Part shown: positions 45,128-56,969 of the stretch, one piece after another | Numbering within the stretch: the stretch's first letter is position 1 | How the letters are laid out: each line of letters opens with the position of its first letter | Origin: Trichobilharzia regenti | Taxonomy: Eukaryota > Platyhelminthes > Trematoda > Strigeidida > Schistosomatidae | DNA length: 64,000 nucleotides | Direction of reading: 5' to 3' | NCBI GenBank assembly: GCA_944472135.2 | Contig: OX235263.1 | Span: forward strand, 30,247,379 to 30,311,378 | Position numbers and translations under genes: made by a program | The notes under the pieces: model-generated | What the model was told of the DNA's origin: nothing | Seen by the model: the letters and a program-made list of their open reading frames with translations, nothing else | The model's database searches: none

Positions 45128-46262
45128 CTAGTGAAAGGAAAATTAAAAAAAACTTTATAGAATATTTTGCACACTTTATAGCTATTTTTCATTTTGACTG
45201 AAGTTTTTCTAGGACATAAACCCGAGTCACAGAATGATTTAAAGTAGATATCTTTAGATCACCTTACGAAATTGAATTTTCAGGGATGTTCCGAATTTCA
45301 CTCGTGAGAAAGAAATATGATGTATATACCCAAATTGACAAGGAATGGAAATCAAAGGCACTACCTGAACAGTTTAATTTTTCTTCATATGGGATCATCA
45401 ACCGAAATAATTAGAAATTTCCAGAGTACATGAAATCACAATGAGATTTGCTTAAAAACTGAATTTCAGAGTTCAAGGATTGCTTATAATGAATGAGTGT
45501 GTAAACTAAATGTTCACTTTCTACTGTTATGTTAACCCAACCTCGGTTTAATTGCACTAGGTGTAATTTGAATTATTTAATCAGTGGGCAGACAAATTCG
45601 TCAGTAACTTAAAGTCTGTTTTTCTTTCACCACAAGAGCCATAATCAAAACGGTTATATGACAAATTAATTCAAATGTAATTCCATCTATACTAGTCATG
45701 TTGCAAGGTAGATTTTCACTATATGAGGACATCGTGTAGCAAGTCAATATGCAATGAACAGCTACTTCATCATAACTCGGGACTTTCCACGAGTTCACAT
45801 CCATAACTTCATTAAGAATCAACAGGTACGGGTTGACCTGATTGTTTCCCTTCATGAATAGTTGTTAACGTCAGATAAATGGGACCTATTATTTACAAAA
45901 TAATTTACTTGGATTTTTCAATATTGCTTTGCACTGCAGCTACACTAAGAATGATGACTCAGTGAGCTGGAGTTAAACAACTACATTATTGATCTACATC
46001 ATTACATGTGTGACTAGTTTGCTTAAGCAATCGAACGTTGATCAGTCGGTACCTAGTTTTGAACCAACCACCTGATGTCTTCGACTGTCAGGCATAAAAA
46101 ATATTGAAACCACCACCAGGTAATTGATTTATAGTGATTTTTTATGAGCTGCACAGAAACCTTACAGTAGTTCTTTCAAACACCAACAGACAGTAGTAGC
46201 AATTTATGAATTCAGTGTAACTAACGGATTAATAATTTCATAGTTTTAAATGAAAAACTAAC
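45128..46262. other. unc80 intron, nothing recognised
   Basis: An 84-codon minus-strand frame at 45601-45855 (begins MKGNNQVNPYLLILNEVMDV) has no recognisable domain or splice context. I regard it as chance or as unknown repeat remains. Confidence 0.4.
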
Positions 46263-46350
46263 CTTTTGCTTGTGATTCACTTGTTTGTGTTATCATTGCT
46301 TCAGTTTTGTCTTGTACTGAAGATGACTCAGTAGTGTCCGATAAAAGTGG
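46263..46350 (-). CDS. unc80: unc80 small exon (PLLSDTTESSSVQDK)
   Basis: 88 nt; phase 0 in, phase 1 out. Peptide PLLSDTTESSSVQDKTEAMI then TQTSESQAK and a split Gly. Low conservation; supported by canonical AAATAG and GTTAGT borders and by exact phase agreement with the next exon. Confidence 0.75.
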
Positions 46351-47717
46351 CTATTTTACGCAGTTATGAATGGCAAAAATTAAAAAAAAAGATCAGTATA
46401 TGATTGTTAAGAAAAATAAAAAGGACAGTAATAGAATTAAATGGTCTTTGCGCAATGACTCGGAGAAATAAATTGGAGGTATATATCACCGTAATGCAAA
46501 ATAGATGAATAAATGCTCAAACGAAATAACTCGATCAAAGCAAGAACCTGTTTTATAGCATAAAGAAACACTACAGTTAAAAGGAAATGATTCATACGAT
46601 TTTTGACTATAGATTAATTCTATACAGGTAAAACTTAATACTTCCTTGCATATATGAAATTCTGAAGAAACTTTTATACATGAAAAAAAATGATTGACAT
46701 GTAACTTTTAGAACACACAGCATACAGTAGCCACCTAATTTATTCGATATGTGAATAATTCCCCTGAAGAATTAACACTATTTGTCAAATTGAGCATATT
46801 CTTCTGTAACAGTAGAAGATATGAAGTTTGTATGTGCATATTTTCTCATCATTGTTGTGTTCCCTTTGGTTGAATGGTCAAATTGAAAAGGTTTCTTTGT
46901 CCTTCTAGCCGATATCTAACCTCAAAATACAGTAAACCATCCAGTAGAGGAAAAGTAGCAAGACCAAAAAGATTCACCTGCACTATTAGTTTGCATTATC
47001 TTAATATATATATATATATATATATATTTCAATATTGTTTGGTTTTTTTAACCGGGAAAAATGAATAGTCTCCATCATATTCAGCAGAACGCACGTCTAG
47101 AGCTTATATGATATGATTATGAGCAACAAGTTGTGCTGAAAACATCATCCATTTGTTAATAGTGCATCAGAGTGTGTGACACCAAATAAGCATAACTAAT
47201 ATGGAATTAAATTCTACATGGTGCGGGAATTTGACTCATATATTAAACCGATCAGTAGTCATACTACTTCTATTAGAAATGAAAAAAAAATCAATTGAAG
47301 GGAAAAGTTTCAACACCAATGGATTGGTGTGAAATATTTTGTACAGTGAAATATTTAAACACTTATAATCAGATTGTTAAAACAATTAAAATGTAGTGTT
47401 TACGTAACATACTAGGTTCTTACAGACTTTTGTAAAGGGAAGCGCCCGTTAGATGTATAAAGATTGAACGGAAAACATTATAATTACTGGAAGAAAATCT
47501 AGTATACAGGTAGTTGCCCGTCTGTAAAAGGCTCAGTAAGTAATTTGTCGAAGAATATTCATTCTGAAGGCTTTAAATATTTCTCTCTCTGTGTATTACA
47601 GATTTACCGGTGTTCTGCGTAGTTCATAATTAAGGTGTGTTGTTCATTTTTCAAGACAAGTAAGTCAAAAGTTTTAGAATTAAAGTAGGTTATCAATAGT
47701 TATTTTGACAAAAAAAT
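46351..47717. other. unc80 intron, (TA)n run, nothing else recognised
   Basis: Contains the (TA)n run at 47003-47029. Otherwise AT-rich, with no repeat or frame I can assign. Confidence 0.4.
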
Positions 47718-48432
47718 GTCTGTCTGTCTATCTGGATTCAACATAGAACTTGTCACCGAAGTGCACCAGTTCGAGTTGCCACGTTCCAAATACCACACAA
47801 AAGTAGACAAGAAGATGAGTGAAGAGAATCAATAGAGTTTCACAAGTATAAGATCCAAACAGAATGGGTAATGGTAGAAAGGAATATGAAAGATTACAGA
47901 GACTGAATACATCTGCGCTGGCCATTGACAACGATTTTGAGCCATGTCACCTATTGTCTCCAGCCATTGATTCCTAGAGTCAGTCCCGAGGGCCCCAACC
48001 CGGGAGTCTGCATCTCCCTCCCTACCTGACGACTCAGTTTAACTGTCAAGGATTTCATGGATTGATGAGGCCATGTTTTTGTTTAGCCACCATTTACTCC
48101 TTTCTAACCCGCACCTATATCAGCTAGTAATGTCCGTCGGGGGAGGCGATGGTTATGCATGCGCACCACGTGACCTAGCCATCTCAATCCATATAACTTT
48201 ATAGCCTCGTCGATTGATTTTCTCTCTTCGCCCAACACTACGCCTAACGTCAAGATTACTTAGCTTATTATACCATCTAACCTGAGAAAGAGATCGCAGA
48301 CATCTATGATCAAAGACAGTCAACCTTTTCATGTCTTCAACTCGTATTGGCCATGTTTCAGAGCCATAGAGAAGGACGGAGCGAACTGTTGAGCAGTACA
48401 CACGTCCCTTGGTTGATAGCCGAATGTCACGA
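47718..48432 (-). mobile_element. 5'-truncated RTE copy with target duplication
   Basis: Same family as 29432-31388. The minus strand runs from [13 protein letters not shown] at the right end through [20 protein letters not shown] and QVRW to the (CAGA)n tail at 47718-47735. AAAAAATGT flanks it on both sides (ending about 47717 and again at about 48434-48442), a likely 9-bp target duplication. One frameshift after about 80 codons. It lacks the RT core. Confidence 0.82.
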
Positions 48433-48444
48433 AAAAATGTACGT

Positions 48445-50760
48445 AATTTTTATTCAGAAGTACTATTACATTACTGTAAAGTAGCAAGTACGGCTGACAC
48501 TCAAGCTGACACACTGAGACCTCTTCCGACTAAATCAAATATTGCAGAAGTAACCAAATCACGGAGATGTCCGCAACCTATGCCGAAAATATTCATAATC
48601 GAAAGTTGAAGTAGGAGGATATACATGATAAAGTATAAAAATGAATGATGGTAAAAATAGTTGCTGGGGAAAGTAGTTCATTTGAGTACTACTCTTCTCA
48701 ATAGCTTATTTTACTATTTTAATATTGTGTAAATTGTAATTCTCCATCTAGCTGCATCAAAAACATTTAAAGTATCATACTACACTACGTGAGGCTGAAA
48801 CTAGCTAAACACTAAACTACCTAATTATCTAAACACAACATTTATCGTGCATATAGTAAACGCCAAAATAGCCAACTATCTAACTAACTAACTAAATAAA
48901 ATATGAAAAGTAAATGTTACAGAGAACGCTACATATAAATATGCATGTATATTTCCTTTTTTAGATAGTAACAAGGCATAGTTATATACTGATTTAATTA
49001 AAAAAGAAGCAAAAACTATGATCTTCAATTTGCTAAACATTATTTTCTATTTTCATTTATAATTCATTCCAGGTAGAATGGAACTCATTGATACGAAAAA
49101 TATCCACTACAAATCATTCCGTATATTTTCGCATGTCAGTCAGAAACTCGATGTAATAATATATATATTTCACATAAATTAAGGATTTACATGATTCACA
49201 TACCGTTTGTACAGGCATGATCATATTATACAAGTGCAGTCTGAAATCGAACACTGTTTTATGAAATTAAAAATTGGAAAATGACCTCTAGAAACTTTAT
49301 AAGAATAGAACATAAGGTCTTGGTTTAAGTCTAAATTATAATATTTAATATACTCATAGTGAGTCAGATTCATGCGGGAATTATGAAATTTTGCGTTAAT
49401 GGAATGTAAGAAGAGAGGTGATATACATGTGCTGGAGTACGCCACACTGGATCCAGACCGTTATTTTTATCATTTTATCAATCAATAAGGGTTCGAAAGT
49501 TTATAAAAATCCACATTAGATGGTAAGTACAGCATTATATTGGTATTAGCAGATAGAAGGGACAAACTGGTCGCAAAGTTAACTTTGTGATGTTGAACAG
49601 AATTCAGAATGGAATTTGTTCCATTGTTCATCGTAAGTGCTAACAATATTCTAGATACCGCTCAAGTAATACAAATGTAGAAAGCAGGATTACTGTTCAT
49701 TAGAAGTGCTTCAGTGCAATACCTTCGAGAAGGAAGAAAACAGAAGCAGCCAGCAGATAATGATAATTTAAGTAAACAATATGCGATAACCGCAGTGTTT
49801 ATTCTTCTTTTTTATTACTAGGAATTTCTAGTCATTGAGTTTTATAGTGTTACATACCAACGGTTAGTTTAAGTTTATAGTAGTAAACAACAACTGAAGT
49901 ATAGAATAACAATAAAAAAAGAAAAATTAGGGCGAAACGAATTATGGTTTTTACTCTTATATAGGGTAATGTTGGGAATAGTAACTGAAAAAGTGAAATC
50001 CAAATGCCAAAGTACATAAGTTATTTAAAAGAAAAGAGGAAGTATATTAATACTGATTTATGCTGTTGTTCTGATTTATACAGTTAGATGTCCTCCTGAA
50101 GTAGAGAAATCGTATCATGAGCCATTTTTTCAAAGAGTTTGTACGCAAGCTGTGACATACAGGCAGCATTTATTTTATTTATTTATATATATATTTTTGA
50201 AGTAATTCATCCTCAGGAGCCTTAGCAGTATAGTGCATTGCCACAGATAAGGGTGGTTCTCTTAGGTCCCCACCATCATATCCGCTGAATAGCAGTCAGA
50301 AATTCTAATAACTTTAGAGCGCAGCTATAATTTACCCTCTCCAAAAGGATTTAGGGAAAAGTTAGTAGGTTAGGAAACTGAACTACTCATTTGACAAACA
50401 AATTAGGAGAAAAAATAACTACCAGTTTTAAATGTATGTATCAATTCTGCGTCGTTATAAATAACAAGGCTTGTCTACAGTTCTGTGTTTTTTGTAACTA
50501 TGTGTCCAAAGAGGATGTATCAGTAGTGTAAACTGCATGCAGCTACATTTGACAAAGTGGTCAGAAGAAAGATGAATTAAAGATGAATTATCGCCAATTT
50601 CAACCTTCTAATACGATTTTCAGAAAATATTTTGAAATAGGGAATAAAATATACAACTGAAAAGTGATTTTATTCTCTGTCATGTTCTTTAGGATACTTT
50701 TACGATAAGAGGGATTTTGAAATAATAGAAAAGATTTGTAACTCAGGTGGATGATTTGCA
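48445..50760. other. unc80 intron, nothing recognised
   Basis: A plus-strand frame near 48440-48609 (VASTADTQADTLRPLPTKSN ...) lies behind an acceptor-like TTATTCAG and is less random than its surroundings. It lies on the strand opposite to unc80 and has no partner exon. 50160-50350 may be an unnamed old repeat. Confidence 0.35.
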
Positions 50761-50794
50761 ATTGATAGTGTTCTCTGAGCTCCTTGGTTTAATT

Positions 50795-50834
50795 GCGGAG
50801 CTTTCATCGTCTTTCTGGACGACATCTTCAGCGC
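50795..50834 (-). ncRNA. Hammerhead-like motif at the PLE 3' end
   Basis: GCG-CTGAAGA-T, hairpin GTCGTC/CAGAAA/GACGAT, then GAAA-GCTCCGC. Compared with the copy at 6361-6400 (GTCACCC/GGGTGAT), bases change on both sides of the stem and pairing is kept, evidence that the RNA fold is selected. Confidence 0.55.
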
Positions 50835-50930
50835 AGTATTTAGGATAAAGTGAAATGATTTAAATTTCTTCATGAGTCTCCCGGTAACCATCTTTAGATA
50901 TTTATTGACCGTTTTCTATTGATTGGGATT

Positions 50931-52089
50931 TTAAACTTTCTGATCACCTGATTTACTTCTTATTAGTTGGTATATTTCATCTATATTAACGTGTTTATTA
51001 ATTGCGTTTTCATTTGAGTACCAGGCTTCTAGGAATTCTCTGGCACATTTGGTGTTTCCTCTGTTTAAGATTTTGACATTATCCCAATCAAATTGATGTC
51101 CATGATCGTCTGAATGTATTGATACTAAAGAATTTATATCATGTCTTTTCACGGCTGATTTGTGTTCCTGGATTCTTATTCGAAGGGGACGCCCACTTTG
51201 GCCGATGTAATGTTTGTTACAGTTCACACAATTTATTTTGTAAATGGTGTTAATTTTATCTCCCTTTTCTATCGGATCTTTTGGTTTGCATAAGATGGAA
51301 TTAAGCGATTCAGCTGGTTTGTGTGCTACATCTATATCAAACGGTTTCATTATTCTAGCCGTTATTTCAGAGATATTTCTGATGTATGGTAGGATGAATT
51401 TCTTTTTGGTCTTTGGTGATGGTTCTTTGTTGGTGCTTTGATTCGATTTTAAACACTTTTTGATGAAATTTTTTGGATAACCATTCTTCTTGAAGACCGT
51501 TTGTAAGTATTTTTCTTCCATTCTTTTCAACTCTGGTGTGCTACAATGTGTTTGAATTCTTCTAAACAATGTCTGCACACAGTTTCTTTTGTGAGTAATT
51601 GGATTGTTGCTAGTATAGTTGAGTATTTGATCTGTGTGCGTTGATTTTCTGTATACTTGTGTCTCTAAATTTCCTGTGTTGGTTCTCCTGATTAAGACAT
51701 CTAAAAATGGGATTTTGTTATCTAACTCTTCTTCTCTTGTGAATTTGATGTCTTCAAATATGTTGTTTATTAATTTATGGGTATATTCTAAATCATTTCT
51801 CTTAATTATTACAAATGTATCATCAACGTAACGTACCCAGATTTTCGGTTTAATTATAGGTAGAGCTATTAATTCTAATCTTTGCATAACGGCTTCAGCT
51901 ATTAATCCTGATATGGGCGATCCCATTGGTGTTCCCTTTATTTGCTCATATATTTGAGTATTAAATTGGAAGAGGGATTGTTTTTGCATTGGTTGGTGAA
52001 AACTGGGCCTATATAAATGCTGTTTCACAGCATATTTGTATTTTATGTTATCATCTTTAACTTCATCAAATATTAGGAAACTATACTTA
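50931..52089 (-). CDS. PLE polyprotein fragment: RT fingers/palm and GIY-YIG nuclease
   Basis: The open frame enters at about 52089 (LKYSFLIFDEVKDDNIKYKY) with no start codon of its own. Motifs in order, counted from 52028: KGTPMGSPISGLIAEAV (31-47), the catalytic VRYVDDTFVIIKR (65-77), DNKIPFLDVLI (103-113), QKNGY-type KKNGYPKNFIKKCL, and a GIY-YIG domain with YKINCVNCNKHYIGQSGRP (263-281), HGHQFDWDNVKI and REFLEAWYSNENAINKHVN. The CVNC pair before HYIG is usual for PLEs. The N-terminal RT motif with the first catalytic Asp is missing, so the protein is inactive as RT. No internal stop, so fairly recent. Confidence 0.88.
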
Positions 52090-52240
52090 AGTGTTAATTT
52101 GTTGGGATTTGGTTGATTGGTTACAGGATTTCATCATGAGCTGACATTGTTTAGAGAACCATTGGAAAACCACCTGGGAGTACTGGACAGATGTTTCGTC
52201 CTAGTTTGGGACTCTTCATCAGTCTGTACCCACTGGGAAA
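52090..52240 (-). mobile_element. Sm-alpha-like SINE, head truncated
   Basis: Minus strand from CCCAGTGGGTACAGACTGAT through GAAGAGTCCCAAACTAGGAC, GAAACATCTGTCCAGTACTC and the family 3' end ATCCCAACAAATTAACACTT. Box 1 reads ATGAAGA (C3 changed), although an upstream CTGATGA appears in a shifted register. Its 3' terminus joins the PLE directly. Confidence 0.72.
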
Positions 52241-52415
52241 CTACTAGTTGATGTTCTCTGGTTCTTGGTATGCAATCGTAGATTAAATTGTTTAGTGCTG
52301 AAGATATCATCAAGTATTGTGACGAAATGTCTACGATAGGATACAGAAAGCTCATTCGGAAGTCAAATAATTTACACCCTTTGTCTGAGCCCCAAATCTT
52401 CTCTGTTATTTCAGT
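52241..52415 (+). mobile_element. PLE 3'-end remnant with hammerhead-like motif
   Basis: From CTGAAGATATCATCAAGTAT (52298) with GACGAAATG, a divergent member of the PLE motif that keeps the AGTA loop and several stem pairs, to CCCAAATCTTCTCTGTTATT, the shared terminal stretch. No coding sequence. Confidence 0.55.
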
Positions 52416-52419
52416 ATCG

Positions 52420-53030
52420 AAAGACGTTTACAGTCCTTATGATCAGTGTGGTATTCAAGTATGTGTACAGTGAAACCAATAAAATATCAAGCTAAACGAC
52501 AGTGATAGTTGGTAAAAATTTTAACAGGAGTGTTCTTCTTTACACCAAAAAGTCAATAACAAAATAAACGAAATTAAGCGTTATTCCTATTTCAGCTGCT
52601 GAGGTGAGATATGCTTTGAGATAAACCTCAAGGAGATAAACTTGAAATGACGTTATAAGTGGTAGCTTAGTAATGCAATGATTACCCAGAAGACTTTTAT
52701 TAAACACGCTATATAGTTTTGTATATCTTATCTGAGCACTGGAAGCATGCAGATATTGTGCAGAGGTGTATGCTTAAATCTCCGCCCCAATTAGGAAATT
52801 GAGCAGAAGTTGAAAATAATATTTTGAGCTACGGATATTTTAATGATGCAGCTTGCATAAAGGCGTAACATCTGTATAGGTAGGTTTTTCTTATTAATAT
52901 TACTATTACTATAACTATAGTGAAAGCTCCAGTTTTATGAACAATAATTTCCGGTAATATTCATCTGTGCTCACTCAAAATATCAGGAAAATCTATGCTT
53001 TATGAGAAAATAGAAATAACGGTACAGTTT
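52420..53030. other. unc80 intron, nothing recognised
   Basis: AT-rich, no repeat or frame assigned. Confidence 0.4.
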
Positions 53031-53036
53031 CATTCA

Positions 53037-53270
53037 CATCGGCGTCAGTGGCACAGCGGTAGAATACTCGCTGACCACAAAGGTGATTCAGTGTTCGATA
53101 CCTGGCCGACGCACTCCTAAGCCTCGTGAAGCCAGTAACGAGACTGGTAAAGAGGGAAGACTGGGCATAAGGCTAGTAACCCTATCACGTAAAAATAAAC
53201 AGAACTGCTACCGAAACTTCCAAGCTCTAACTTGAAGCCCTATGTTCCACTGCGAAAGTAAAGGAATAAA
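53037..53270 (+). mobile_element. tRNA-headed SINE, family B
   Basis: Head GGCGTCAGTGGCACAGCGGT, degraded B box (GTTCGATACCTGG), body GGTAAAGAGGGAAGACTGGG and CTGCTACCGAAACTTCCAAG, end GCCCTATGTTCCACTGCGAA followed by an A-rich tail. Confidence 0.78.
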
Positions 53271-54110
53271 ATAAAAACAATAAATAAAAAGATAATTTAT
53301 TTACTTAATTCTTGTGTTGATCACTACATTCGAAATTGAAGCTAGGTGAAATGTCATATAGAGGTGATATACTTTTTACTTCATAAAAACTGAGTTACGA
53401 TGACATATGTTCCGGTTGTTTTTAGGTGAATGATACTATATTGGTGGTGAAAAATAAATGCATGCGCAGCTGAATCACTAAAATAATGGAATAAGAATGA
53501 CGAATGAAAAGAAATACGCATCAACGAATTGTATTTCTATAATTTACTTAGATTATAATATTTATATAAATAGGGTTATGTAAACTAAAAATTTGTGTGA
53601 GACATGCAAAGTAATGGAGAAAGATAATAAAAGAAGCTTCTAACTCTGTGGATGATAATTACGCACACAAACCAGGAAGCAAACACACACACGCACAATT
53701 CAAACATTCGAGTAAACGCAAGCAGATGAAGAGAAAGCTTACAACAATACGGATCTAAAGTTCCTCTCACTTTCTCAGAATTTCTCCTCTATGTGTGGCA
53801 AATAGTCACGATAATCACATGTTTGTTATCGTATTATTTTACAACTTGTTATTTAAATTTAACTACACTAGCTTCTTTCTCCAGCATCGTTAATTTCCTA
53901 CACTAAAATTCATTTGTGAAGGTTTTTTGTACTTTCCTCCTAGATGGACTTTTCCTTATTGCCTTACGCATGTTATTCTTATTAACATTTTTTATTTATT
54001 TATTTATTTATTTATTTTATTTTTGATTACAGCTTGATTCCACACTGTATTTTTGGTACTAGTATGGAATTTTCAGCATGGATATCGGTAGCCCAAGTTT
54101 TTCAGGCCGA
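53271..54110. other. unc80 intron with a (TTTA)n run
   Basis: The (TTTA)n tract at 53989-54022 is the only feature seen. Confidence 0.4.
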
Positions 54111-54114
54111 CCAT

Positions 54115-54205
54115 AGATATCAGGTGTGCGCCGGCAGGGGATTGAACCTCAGACGATGTGCATGGTCGGCGAGAGTCCTTACCACTGTGCCACCGACGCA
54201 GAAAA
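54115..54205 (-). mobile_element. Family B SINE head only
   Basis: The minus strand gives TGCGTCGGTGGCACAGTGGT, the palindromic CCGACCATGCACATCGTC and a B box (GGTTCAATCCCC), then stops. This is a rare case where the 5' rather than the 3' part is kept. Confidence 0.6.
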
Positions 54206-54504
54206 ATATTTGTAGTTCTAAGTTGTTCGGTAAATTTTCAGATCAATAACTGAATCTTTCCGCTATAGGCAGTGACAAGAAGTAGAATTAGAAAATTGTT
54301 GAGCATTTGATATTTGAGAGTTGAATATATCCAGAAAGGTATGTGCTGTCTAACAGCTTTATTATTACACAACGAGAGTGAATATGAGTAACTTTAAAAC
54401 AACTGAAAAAATGAAATATGTTAAAATAATGATATAATATTATATAAACCAATCATAGTGTTTTGTCTATAGGTTAATACGGTGGCAAAGGACAGGCAAA
54501 AAAA

Positions 54505-54680
54505 GTCCGTAGCTCAATCCTGTCACATTTAGTTGATAGTGATCATGTAGTGGAGAAAACGAGAGCTTTCAAAGTAATTCATCGTATCCCACCGGATCTT
54601 TCCAATAGACTTCGTATTCGTCTACTGCTCACAGCTGAGGCAGTCGATAGGCATTGGAACTATCAAACCTAAACTATGCA
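54505..54680 (+). mobile_element. PLE GIY-YIG C-terminal relic
   Basis: Reads ILSHLVDSDHVVEKTRAFKV then IHRIPPDLSNRLRIRLLLTA and EAVDRHWNYQT. The pattern (HL--S-H---- AFKVI ... R-R-L--AEA) is the end of a GIY-YIG PLE protein, as in the intact minus-strand frame at 63640-64000. No nuclease core left. Confidence 0.65.
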
Positions 54681-54711
54681 TTCAAAAGAAGTTCGTACAG
54701 CAATTTTTGTT

Positions 54712-54945
54712 ATTTCTTCACGTTCCCTGTGGAAAATAGGGCCTCAAGCTAGAGGCTTGAAGTTTCTGTTGCAGTTTTTATTTCTACAGGATGGGGTTGC
54801 TAGTCTCATGCCCAACCTTTCCTCTTCAGCAGCTTTATTTCTGACTTAGTGAGGTAAAGGAGTGCGCCGGCAGGGGATCGAACCCCGAACCACGTGCATG
54901 ATCGGCGAGCATCCTAATCGCTATGCCACTGACGTACAGCAATTA
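54712..54945 (-). mobile_element. tRNA-headed SINE, family B
   Basis: A complete minus-strand copy: head TCAGTGGCATAGCGATTAGG, B box GGTTCGATCCCCTG, AGAGGAAAGGTTGGGCATGA, CTGCAACAGAAACTTCAAGC, end CCCTATTTTCCACAGGGAAC. The pseudo-anticodon CCGATCATGCACGTGG differs in two places from the 18-kb copy. Confidence 0.8.
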
Positions 54946-55039
54946 TCCCTCCCTTATTGGCCTATTAAGATATAACCAACTGATGACTTCTACACCACCC
55001 ATTACTTATATTTTCAACCCCTCTCTTATCATCACTTTA

Positions 55040-55230
55040 GCCTGATTCTATAGCGTCAGCTATAGGTCTACATGCTATAGAATCAGGCCACAAAATTGAT
55101 TTTGACAATATTGAAATAATCCAGAAAAACTTCAGAAATCACAAAGAACGTCCAATATCAGAAGCACTTCATATCAAGTGAAATCCGAATTGCCTGAATA
55201 GGAATGATGGACTAAAACAGAATCTGACGT
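55040..55230 (+). mobile_element. PLE C-terminal relic behind a 15-bp hairpin
   Basis: 55040-55054 and 55074-55088 (GCCTGATTCTATAGC and its complement) form a perfect hairpin. The right arm is already coding: AIESGHKIDFDNIEIIQKNF then RNHKERPISEALHIK, a stop, and NPNCLNRNDGL, the C-end of a GIY-YIG PLE of another family. The left arm is an inverted duplicate of the PLE edge. Confidence 0.65.
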
Positions 55231-56615
55231 GGCTACAACACCCCTCTCCCCCATGAAGTGGCAAAATCAACACAAATGTGATAAGCAAGTTCACTATGTA
55301 AACACACACTACTTTCATAATTTTACACACTGATAAAATCCAACAATCTACACTTGATTTTGTTATCTTTACCAATTCACCAAATTGATAACAAAAAAAC
55401 GACCCCAGACAGACGAACGGTGATCAAGTAAGTAAACTTCGTATTGATATAATAACAGATATACTATTACCTTTGATATTTGGTTTGAACGATCTTCATT
55501 GTTATTTCGACTTTCAATATGTCCTTTTAAGTTGAACTAAGTCTATTTTTTTCTCACCCCCTAACTCTTTGTTATACATAAACTGAGATTTTGTAAATTT
55601 TGGTTTAATAATACTTTGAGAAAGCTATTCGAATTATTAAGTAGTGAAATGTCAGTAAAAACAATATCGTTTTTCATTCATTGGGAAATACAAAAACCTT
55701 TATCATAATGAATATCATATACCCAATGCCCAAATTTTTTCAAACCGTTAAAAATGAACTTGGTTTGGACATATATAATATCGTGATTAATGTAATATAT
55801 ACACACGTTGACAAACAAAGTGAATAATGATATTATAGGGAACAACAGTGAAAGGAAATCTGCGTCATATAATGCAATAATGGGTGAATTGGACAGTATC
55901 TAAACTATGTCCATTTTTGTCCATGGAAATACAACGCAATTACTAGCCAGGCTATTTGTTTGACGCAGTTCGAAAATACTGCAATGAAGACAGTTTATTT
56001 GAAATGTTAGCCGTTCAGGAAAACATGTATCCAATGAAACTAATAAGTCTTTACGCAAAGATTTATGTATAGTCATGAAAAGAATGCCAATAAACTTCAG
56101 AAAAATCTAGTCTTTATCCAGTTTTGTTTCAAAGGAGATGGCATAACACAATGAATAAACAAGAGACTAAGAGTTATTTTCGTTAGAGTCATCTATAAAT
56201 ACAATTTCTAATTCACATATACAATGCTGTAGCAAGTATATTTGGAAGGAAAGAGAGTTTGACATCCACTGGATAGTCAGAATCTATTTCAAAAAGCCTA
56301 AGTCTCAAAGGTTCTTAGTGTTACTAGCACAATCATTCGACATAAGATCTATTTGGAATTCAAAGGAATGCACCAGTTGCCTTTACAATTATCAACAGAC
56401 AAAGAAATCCTGCTTTACATTGTTTCCCTAAATAAAATGTCATTAAACAGTATAAACGCATATAAACGAAATTGTTGACTATAGTTCACTCATTGTTTTG
56501 ATGGTAAGGATAGTACACATTGTTTTAAAGAACAGTATAGATGAAAGAAGACTGTACAGAAATCTTCAGTCGTACAAATGATCCGCTTTAACTGAGTTTT
56601 CACACATTCTTGAGT
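55231..56615. other. unc80 intron, nothing recognised
   Basis: AT-rich, no frame or shared repeat identified. Confidence 0.4.
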
Positions 56616-56619
56616 GTTG

Positions 56620-56969
56620 CTGTCATATTTTAGTGAGAGCTGGCTACAAGCCGAAATTGAAGACATCGCTTTACGTCAGTGTTACTTCCCGAATCGGGGT
56701 CATGAGAAAAACAGTAACAAAGGCTAACCTAGTGGAAATCATCAACCAATTACGGCAGACTTAACGTGTGCAAATACGATTCACAGATATATGGCTTAAC
56801 TTTCTGAGAAACGGTCGCAAGCGGTACAGAATGACCTTCAGTGGGAAAAGAACCAGTCAGAAGATGCTGCTTCTCCGCTGATGGTAACAATGTACATAGA
56901 AATCTATAAATATCTCTTGATTTCCTCAAAAAACGATCTGTTGCTTGGCCCTTGTCCTCTGTCGTTACA
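56620..56969 (-). mobile_element. LTR-like repeat, copy 3
   Basis: The minus strand begins TGTAACGACAGAGGACAAGG at 56969 and follows copy 1 for about 350 bp, including GAGGAAATCAAGAGAT and GCCATATATCTG. No coding region adjoins it. Confidence 0.5.

Larger units (their letters stand above)
50795..52089 (-). mobile_element. Penelope-like element, best copy (RT plus GIY-YIG)
   Basis: A 5'-truncated PLE with coding part 50931-52089 and hammerhead-like 3' end 50795-50834. On the 5' side it stops exactly where a Sm-alpha-like SINE starts (about 52090). PLEs move by target-primed reverse transcription using their own GIY-YIG nuclease. It lies in sense orientation within unc80. Confidence 0.88.

Noticed and set aside
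51244..51831. Plus-strand 65-codon frames
   Set aside because: Antisense shadows of the PLE coding frame.
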